A DNA stretch of 10,626 bases from CBIFWW01 sp966186435 (GTDB lineage Bacteria; Pseudomonadota; Gammaproteobacteria; Enterobacterales; Enterobacteriaceae), in assembly GCA_966186435.1 (NCBI GenBank), contig CBIFWW010000118.1:1-10626 (forward strand), written 5' to 3'. The notes below the pieces were generated by a model. It did no database searches. It was not told the origin of the DNA and saw only the letters and a list, made by a program, of their open reading frames with translations. Below, in pieces: positions 5,464 through 10,626 of the stretch. The translations under genes and the position numbers were made by a program. Each line of letters opens with the position of its first letter. Within the stretch, counting starts at the first letter, position 1.

Positions 5464-6966
5464 ATGACTTCGCCACTGCTTATTGCCCGCACAACGGACA
5501 TCCAACTTAACCTTCTGCCACGTATGGTAAACCGCCATGGCTTAATTACTGGCGCCACCGGGACAGGTAAAACCGTCACCCTGCAAAAAATTGCTGAGTC
5601 GCTGTCGGAAATCGGCGTACCGGTATTTATGGCTGATGTGAAGGGTGACCTAAGCGGGGTGGCTGCCCAGGGGCAGGAATCAGAAAAGTTGCTCACCCGG
5701 CTTAAAAGTATCGGCATGACTGACTGGGCGCCCCATGCTAACCCAGTCACGGTGTGGGATATTTTCGGTGATAAAGGCCACCCGGTGCGAGCCACGGTTT
5801 CCGATCTCGGCCCCCTGCTGTTGGGGCGCTTACTGAGCCTGAATGACGTGCAAAGCGGGGTGTTGCAAATCATCTTCCGCGTAGCCGATGACCAGGGGCT
5901 GTTGCTGCTGGATTTCAACGATCTGCGGGCCATCACCCAATACGTGGGGGATAACGCCAAATCCTTCCAAAACCAGTACGGTAATATCAGCAGCGCCTCC
6001 ATTGGGGCCATCCAGCGCGGGCTGTTGACCCTGGAGCAACAGGGCGCGGAGCACTTCTTTGGTGAACCGATGTTAGATATCCAGGACTTAATGCGTATCG
6101 GGCCAAACGGGGCCGGGATTATCAGCATCCTGAGTGCGGAGAAGCTCTACCAGCAGCCGAAGCTGTACGCCACCAGCCTGCTGTGGCTGCTGTCTGAACT
6201 CTACGAGCGCCTGCCGGAAGTGGGCGATCTGGATAAGCCAAAAATGGTGTTCTTCTTTGATGAGGCCCACCTGCTGTTTAGCGATGCGCCCCAGGTGCTA
6301 CTGGATAAAATCGAGCAGGTAATTCGCCTGATCCGTTCTAAAGGCGTGGGGGTATGGTTTGTGACCCAAAGCCCGTCAGATATCCCGGATAACGTGCTGG
6401 GCCAGTTGGGTAACCGGGTGCAGCACGCCCTGCGCGCCTTCACCCCTAAAGACCAAAAAGCAGTGAAAACCGCCGCCCAGACTATGCGTGCCAACCCGGC
6501 TTTCGATACCGAAGAAGCCATCCAGGCCCTGGGCACCGGGGAGGCATTAATCTCTTTCCTCGATGAGAAAGGCAGCCCAACGGTGGTAGAGCGCGCCATG
6601 GTGATTGCCCCTTGCTCGCGCATGGGGCCAGTCACCGACGACGAACGCAATGCGTTGATCAATAACTCCCAGGTCTATGGCAAGTATGAAGAAGCGGTAG
6701 ATCGGGAATCCGCCTACGAGCGCCTGCAAAAAGGGGTGCAGGCCTCTGGTGAACATCAGGATGCGCCCGCAGCCAAAGGCAACGATGTGGCGGTCGATAA
6801 CGGTATCCTCGGCGGCCTGAAAGATATCCTATTTGGCACCACCGGCCCGCGTGGTGGCAAGCATGATGGCGTAGTGCAAACCATGGCGAAAAGCGCCGCC
6901 CGCCAGGTGACCAACCAAATTATCCGTGGGGTATTAGGTAGCCTGCTAGGTGGCCGCCGCCGCTAA
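5464..6966 (+). CDS. yjgR: YjgR, HerA-like P-loop ATPase (DUF853)
   Basis: Cytosolic ATPase of 500 residues in the DUF853 family, related to the HerA/FtsK-type motor ATPases. Its substrate is not established. Walker A is GATGTGKT (30-37), with a further conserved FMADVKGD strand (55-62); Walker B is MVFFFDEAHLLF (261-272, D266 and E267); VGVWFVTQSPSDIPDNV (295-311) is the sensor-like strand; and NRVQHALRAF (317-326) probably supplies an arginine finger. The tail is glycine- and arginine-rich (GSLLGGRRR). It matches E. coli YjgR in length and sequence as I recall it. Start ATG 5464 has AAGGA at 5452-5456. It is transcribed alone: divergent from the kinase gene, convergent with lptG, closed by a terminator. 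No nuclease such as NurA lies beside it. Confidence 0.95.
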   Translation: MTSPLLIARTTDIQLNLLPRMVNRHGLITGATGTGKTVTLQKIAESLSEIGVPVFMADVKGDLSGVAAQGQESEKLLTRLKSIGMTDWAPHANPVTVWDIFGDKGHPVRATVSDLGPLLLGRLLSLNDVQSGVLQIIFRVADDQGLLLLDFNDLRAITQYVGDNAKSFQNQYGNISSASIGAIQRGLLTLEQQGAEHFFGEPMLDIQDLMRIGPNGAGIISILSAEKLYQQPKLYATSLLWLLSELYERLPEVGDLDKPKMVFFFDEAHLLFSDAPQVLLDKIEQVIRLIRSKGVGVWFVTQSPSDIPDNVLGQLGNRVQHALRAFTPKDQKAVKTAAQTMRANPAFDTEEAIQALGTGEALISFLDEKGSPTVVERAMVIAPCSRMGPVTDDERNALINNSQVYGKYEEAVDRESAYERLQKGVQASGEHQDAPAAKGNDVAVDNGILGGLKDILFGTTGPRGGKHDGVVQTMAKSAARQVTNQIIRGVLGSLLGGRRR

Positions 6967-6976
6967 GGTTGAGTCT

Positions 6977-6994
6977 GGCCGGGGCAGCCCGGCC
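6977..6994 (+). other. GC-rich hairpin after yjgR
   Basis: GGCCGGG (6977-6983) and CCCGGCC (6988-6994) form a perfect 7-bp stem around GCAG, 11 bases after the yjgR stop. There is no T-run, so it is more likely an mRNA 3'-end stabilising structure than a terminator. Confidence 0.4.
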
Positions 6995-7029
6995 TGTGGA
7001 TGTTAATGCCCCCATCGCAGCCATTAAAC

Positions 7030-7056
7030 AACCCGCCGTAGCGGGTTTTTGTTTTT
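7030..7056. terminator. Terminator between yjgR and lptG
   Basis: AACCCGC (7030-7036) pairs with GCGGGTT (7041-7047) around CGTA, followed on the plus strand by TTTTTGTTTTT: a good intrinsic terminator for yjgR. On the minus strand it is followed by TTGTTTAAT and may also end the lptF-lptG message, though less strongly. A second small stem, CCTGA/TCAGG (7060-7072), followed by a T-run (7074-7079), could back it up in the plus direction and overlaps the lptG stop codon. Confidence 0.85.
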
Positions 7057-7067
7057 CGGCCTGAAGG

Positions 7068-8150
7068 TCAGGATTTTTTGACCAACAGCCACAGGCTGAT
7101 CAGCAAGAAGGTGGCGCTGGGTAACAGGGCGCCGAGTATAGGCGGGATGTTATACACCAGGCTGAGTGGCCCGAAGATCTGGTCCAGCACATAGAACACG
7201 AAGCCGAAGCTAATCCCCGTCACCACCCGCACGCCCATCGCAACACTACGCAATGGCCCAAAGATAAACGACAGCGCCATCAGCATCATTACTGCCACGG
7301 AAATCGGCTGGAAGATTTTACTCCACATATTCAGCTGGTAGCGGCCCGGGTCCTGGCCACTGGCCTTAAGGTATTTCACGTAGTTGTGCAGGCCGCTAAT
7401 GGACAAGGCATCGGGATCTAACGCCACCACGCCCAGTTTGTCCGGGGTGAGGTTAGTCTTCCAGGTGCCACTCACCATCTGGGAGCCGTCGATCCATTTC
7501 GGGTTCTTCAGGTCAGATTCATCCACCTGAGCCAAATGCCACAGCTTCTCTTTGCTATCGTACTTGGCAGTGGCGGCGTAGCGCACTTTTTCCAGACGAC
7601 GGTCTTTGGTGAAGCTGTAGATACTGATACCGTCCAGCTCACTATCGTCGCGTACATGTTCGATATACACGAAGTCATGGCCGTCCTTCGCCCACAGACC
7701 CTGTTGGGTAGAGAGCAAAGAGCCACCGTACATCGCCTGAGCGCGGTAGTTACGGGCCATCTGTTCACCCTGAGGGGCCACCCATTCACCAATCGCCATG
7801 GTGAGCAACACCAGCGGGATAGCGGTCTTCATTACTGACGCCGCTACCTGCATACGGGTATAGCCAGAAGCCTGCATCACCACCAGCTCAGAGCGCTGGG
7901 CCAGCATCCCCAGCCCCAGCAGCGCACCCAGCAGGGCCGCCATCGGGAAGAAGATCTGAATATCTTTAGGCACACTCAGCAGGGTGTACATCCCGGCCCC
8001 GGTGGCGGTGTACGCCCCCTGCCCGGCTTTCTTCAGCTGATCGACAAATTTGATAATGCCGGAGAGCGACACCAGCATGAACAGGGTCATCATAATGGTG
8101 TTAAAAATGGTTTTACCGATATAACGGTCTAATACGCCAAAACCAATCAT
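7068..8150 (-). CDS. lptG: LPS export permease LptG
   Basis: Inner-membrane subunit of the LptB2FGC ABC exporter that lifts lipopolysaccharide from the inner membrane and pushes it to the LptA bridge; 360 residues, the same length as in E. coli. Six membrane helices can be placed at about 13-33, 62-83, 102-122, 280-300, 307-325 and 335-356, with the periplasmic beta-jellyroll between helices 3 and 4. Residues linked to LPS handling in E. coli are kept: K34, R133 and R136, as is E88 in the coupling helix that docks on LptB. The ATG overlaps the lptF stop as ATGA (8147-8150), and GAGGAG at 8158-8163 is a strong ribosome site, so translation is coupled to lptF. The gene is essential in E. coli. 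Confidence 0.98.
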   Translation of the reverse strand: MIGFGVLDRYIGKTIFNTIMMTLFMLVSLSGIIKFVDQLKKAGQGAYTATGAGMYTLLSVPKDIQIFFPMAALLGALLGLGMLAQRSELVVMQASGYTRMQVAASVMKTAIPLVLLTMAIGEWVAPQGEQMARNYRAQAMYGGSLLSTQQGLWAKDGHDFVYIEHVRDDSELDGISIYSFTKDRRLEKVRYAATAKYDSKEKLWHLAQVDESDLKNPKWIDGSQMVSGTWKTNLTPDKLGVVALDPDALSISGLHNYVKYLKASGQDPGRYQLNMWSKIFQPISVAVMMLMALSFIFGPLRSVAMGVRVVTGISFGFVFYVLDQIFGPLSLVYNIPPILGALLPSATFLLISLWLLVKKS

Positions 8151-9250
8151 GCTATTGCTCCTCTATGGAGAAAGCGCGAGCGCAGCCTCCGCATCGGCAC
8201 CGTATCCCACAGGTTCAGTAATATCGCCAGGCCGAGATACACTACATTCACCGCCCACATCCAAATCATTGGGTCCAGCTTGCCTTTACCACCGTTGGAG
8301 CGAATAGAAGTTTGCAACAGGAAGAACACCAGATACAGCAGGATAGCAGGCAACATGGATAGTACCCGACCCTGGCGCGGGTTAACCACGCTCAACGGAA
8401 CCACCATCAACGCCATGATGGCTACCGCTAACACCAGGGTGAAGCGCCAGTGCAGCTCAGCCCGGGCCTTGTCGTTATCGGTATTCCACAGGGTGCGCAT
8501 GTTCATCTGCTCGGTATCACTTGAGTCAAGTGATACCGCCTGATGGCCGACAATTGCTTTGTAGTTCTGGAAGTCAGTAATGCGGAAGTCCCGCAGCAAT
8601 GCGGTGCCTTCGAAGCGGGTGCCTTTATCAAGGGTAATGATCTGAGCGCCGTCTTTACGTTGCGACAGCTGCCCGGAATCCGCCAACACCACTGAAGGGC
8701 GCGCATTGCCTTTTGGCCGCAGTTGGGCCAGGAATACATCCTTAAATTTGCTGCCTTCTACGCTTTCGATAAACAGCACGGCCCCACCGTCGGTGGATTG
8801 CTGGAACTGGCCCTGGGCCAGTGCCGCCATGCCGGGGTTGGCTTTGGCTTCCGCCAACACTTCATCCTGGTGGCGTGAAGACCACGGCCCGGCCCACATC
8901 ACATTGACCGCCGCCAACACCCCGGTGAAGAGCGTCAGGATCATCGCCGCTTTGACCAACACCGCACGGCTCAGGCCGCAGGCATGCATCACGGTAATTT
9001 CACTTTCGGTATACAACTTACCGAAAGTCATCAATAGCCCCATAAACAGGCTAAGCGGCAGGATAAGTTGTAGCATTTCAGGCAGCCCCAGCCCTAACAG
9101 GGACAGGACTAGATTGGTGGGAATTTCACCATCAACTGCAGCGCCCAAAATCTTCACCAGCTTTTGACAAAAAAAGATCAACAGCAGGATGAAAAGTATA
9201 GCCAGCTGGCTTTTGAGCGTCTCCCGGACGAGATATCTTATGATTATCAC
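8147..9250 (-). CDS. lptF: LPS export permease LptF
   Basis: Partner of LptG in the LptB2FGC lipopolysaccharide exporter; 367 residues against about 366 in E. coli. Membrane helices fall at about 15-35, 53-75, 100-120, 268-288, 299-315 and 328-347, with the periplasmic jellyroll at about 125-260 that passes LPS to LptC. E84 in TESEITVMHA marks the coupling helix. The start codon is GTG (9248-9250), chosen because the family begins (M)IIIRYLVRETLKSQ; only a weak AGG lies 10 bases upstream. First gene of the lptF-lptG operon and divergent from pepA across a 271-base gap. The ATPase LptB is encoded elsewhere, as usual. Confidence 0.97.
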   Translation of the reverse strand: MIIIRYLVRETLKSQLAILFILLLIFFCQKLVKILGAAVDGEIPTNLVLSLLGLGLPEMLQLILPLSLFMGLLMTFGKLYTESEITVMHACGLSRAVLVKAAMILTLFTGVLAAVNVMWAGPWSSRHQDEVLAEAKANPGMAALAQGQFQQSTDGGAVLFIESVEGSKFKDVFLAQLRPKGNARPSVVLADSGQLSQRKDGAQIITLDKGTRFEGTALLRDFRITDFQNYKAIVGHQAVSLDSSDTEQMNMRTLWNTDNDKARAELHWRFTLVLAVAIMALMVVPLSVVNPRQGRVLSMLPAILLYLVFFLLQTSIRSNGGKGKLDPMIWMWAVNVVYLGLAILLNLWDTVPMRRLRSRFLHRGAIA

Positions 9251-9349
9251 ATTAAATACGCCTGTGAAAACGAGTCTTTTTGCAGGAAAATTGCTTGTTT
9301 CATGGCTTAATCGTCATTTATTCTCTTGGGTCTTTAAAAGGTCGCTAAG

Positions 9350-9378
9350 ATTAAAACACCTAGCGGTTTTTCGGCCAA
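9350..9378 (-). promoter_or_regulatory. Candidate lptFG promoter
   Basis: On the minus strand TTGGCC (9373-9378) and TTTAAT (9350-9355) are 17 bases apart, matching sigma70 boxes in four and five of six positions. The transcript would start near 9343, with a leader of about 93 bases before the GTG. It stands back to back with the candidate pepA promoter. Confidence 0.45.
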
Positions 9379-9381
9379 GAA

Positions 9382-9410
9382 TGCGCAATGACGAACCGAA
9401 ACCGTATAAA
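9382..9410 (+). promoter_or_regulatory. Candidate pepA promoter
   Basis: TATAAA (9405-9410) is a good -10, with TGCGCA (9382-9387, poor -35) 17 bases before it. The start would be near 9416, about 105 bases before the pepA ATG. Its -35 lies only a few bases from that of the opposing lptF promoter, so a protein bound here could affect both genes; E. coli PepA is itself a DNA-binding regulator. Confidence 0.4.
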
Positions 9411-9521
9411 ACATTCGTTAAGATTAACACGAAGTCATCACAACAGCGGAAATGAGTTACGAAAGCTTGCAATTCTATCCATACCATCCGCTGTTGTCTT
9501 TAAGATTCAGGAGCGTAGTGG

Positions 9522-10626
9522 ATGGAGTTCAGTGTAAAAAGTGGTAGCCCCGAGAAACAGCGGAGTGCGTGTATCGTGGTTGGCGTCTTTGAGCCACGTC
9601 GCCTTTCCCCGATTGCCGAACAGCTGGATAAAATTAGCGACGGTTATATCAGCGCGCTGCTGCGCCGTGGAGAACTTGAAGGTAAACCCGGCCAGACCTT
9701 GTTATTACACCACGTTCCCAACGTCCTTTCTGAGCGTATATTGCTGATTGGCTGTGGCAAGGAGCGCGAGCTGGATGAGCGCCAATATAAGCAGGTTATC
9801 CAAAAAACCATCAACACCCTGAATGATACTGGCTCGATGGAAGCGGTATGCTTTTTAACGGAGCTGCACGTTAAAGGCCGCAATACCTACTGGAAAGTTC
9901 GCCAGGCGGTAGAAACAGCCAAAGAAACCCTCTACAGCTTCGACCAGCTGAAAACCAACAAAAGCGAACCGCGCCGCCCGCTGCGCAAAATGGTCTTTAA
10001 TGTGCCAACCCGCCGTGAATTAACCAGCGGTGAGCGCGCTATCCAGCATGGCCTGGCGATTTCCGCCGGTGTCAAGGCAGCCAAAGACTTAGGCAACATG
10101 CCGCCGAACATCTGCAACGCCGCTTATCTGGCTTCTCAAGCCCGTCAACTGGCCGATGCTTACAGCAACAACGTGGTTACCCGCGTGATTGGCGAGCAGC
10201 AGATGAAAGAGCTGGGGATGCACTCCTACCTGGCGGTGGGCGCTGGCTCGCAAAACGAATCCCTGATGTCGGTGATTGAGTACAAAGGCAATCACAGTGC
10301 CGATGCGCGCCCGATTGTGCTGGTGGGTAAAGGGCTGACCTTTGACTCCGGCGGTATCTCCATCAAGCCTGCCGAAGGCATGGACGAGATGAAATACGAC
10401 ATGTGCGGCGCGGCGGCGGTTTACGGCGTAATGCGCATGGTCGCGGAGCTTCAGTTGCCCATCAACGTGATCGGCGTCCTGGCGGGCTGCGAAAACATGC
10501 CTGGCGGTCGCGCGTATCGTCCGGGCGACGTCCTGACCACCATGTCCGGGCAGACCGTTGAGGTGCTGAACACCGACGCCGAAGGCCGTCTGGTGCTGTG
10601 CGACGTGCTGACCTACGTTGAGCGCT
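9522..10626 (+). CDS. pepA: Leucyl aminopeptidase PepA (cut by window edge)
   Basis: Hexameric M17 metallo-aminopeptidase that removes N-terminal residues from peptides. In E. coli it also binds DNA as an accessory factor for XerCD recombination at cer and as a regulator of carAB. The window holds 368 of about 503 codons, with no stop because the gene runs off the right edge. The N-terminal DNA-binding domain and most of the peptidase domain are present. In E. coli numbering, which fits exactly here, metal ligands K270 (VGKG), D275 (TFDSGG), D293 (KYDMCG), D352 and E354 (NTDAEGR) and catalytic K282 and R356 are all kept. Start ATG 9522 has AGGAG at 9509-9513. Very close to E. coli PepA as I recall it. 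Confidence 0.98.
   Translation, partial: MEFSVKSGSPEKQRSACIVVGVFEPRRLSPIAEQLDKISDGYISALLRRGELEGKPGQTLLLHHVPNVLSERILLIGCGKERELDERQYKQVIQKTINTLNDTGSMEAVCFLTELHVKGRNTYWKVRQAVETAKETLYSFDQLKTNKSEPRRPLRKMVFNVPTRRELTSGERAIQHGLAISAGVKAAKDLGNMPPNICNAAYLASQARQLADAYSNNVVTRVIGEQQMKELGMHSYLAVGAGSQNESLMSVIEYKGNHSADARPIVLVGKGLTFDSGGISIKPAEGMDEMKYDMCGAAAVYGVMRMVAELQLPINVIGVLAGCENMPGGRAYRPGDVLTTMSGQTVEVLNTDAEGRLVLCDVLTYVER

Noticed and set aside
5315..5476. 54-codon N-terminal extension of the dihydroxyacetone kinase
   Set aside because: The C. freundii-type enzyme begins MS-FFFN; a Shine-Dalgarno sequence precedes 5314, and the extension overlaps the divergent promoter region and the yjgR start.
5436..6128. 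230-codon minus-strand frame inside yjgR
   Set aside because: It is the antisense shadow of the well-conserved yjgR coding frame; serine- and arginine-rich composition typical of shadows.
7007..7013. TGCCCCC copy in the yjgR-lptG gap, same core as at int
   Set aside because: A single isolated 7-base match far from the island; chance is sufficient.

Overview
The window looks like an Enterobacterales chromosome, most likely family Enterobacteriaceae but not Escherichia coli itself. The PepA, LptF, LptG, YjgR and Ahr proteins match E. coli K-12 closely from memory (no alignment was run), and the order pepA / lptF-lptG / yjgR / ahr / leuX / integrase is that of the E. coli leuX locus. The genus cannot be fixed from sequence reading alone.

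Layout from left to right. Positions 1-2235 are one end of a genomic island inserted at the 3' end of the leuX tRNA gene. It holds a non-coding strip with degenerate tandem motifs (1-121), an AT-rich unknown gene of about 220 residues (122-784, minus), a P4-type tyrosine integrase (809-2071, minus), and a compact int control region (2071-2157) with an 11-bp inverted repeat and three TGGTCT hexamers at exactly 10-bp spacing. The far end of the island lies beyond position 1. Positions 2236-2374 hold leuX (tRNA-Leu, anticodon CAA) and its promoter. From 2621 onward the DNA is core chromosome, visibly richer in GC.

Core part: ahr (NADPH-dependent zinc aldehyde reductase, plus) converges on a single-chain ATP-dependent dihydroxyacetone kinase (minus) across a shared bidirectional terminator. 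The kinase is divergent from yjgR (HerA-like ATPase, plus). yjgR converges on the lptF-lptG operon (minus, overlapping by ATGA), which builds the inner-membrane part of the lipopolysaccharide exporter. lptF is divergent from pepA (leucyl aminopeptidase / Xer accessory factor, plus), which runs off the right edge. In E. coli K-12 the ahr-yjgR gap carries the idn (L-idonate) genes; here it carries the kinase instead.

Nothing in the window is clearly a new multi-gene system. The points most worth a second look are the int control region with its phased repeats, the unrecognised island gene beside int, the kinase standing where idn normally is, and a symmetric repeat pair between the kinase and yjgR.
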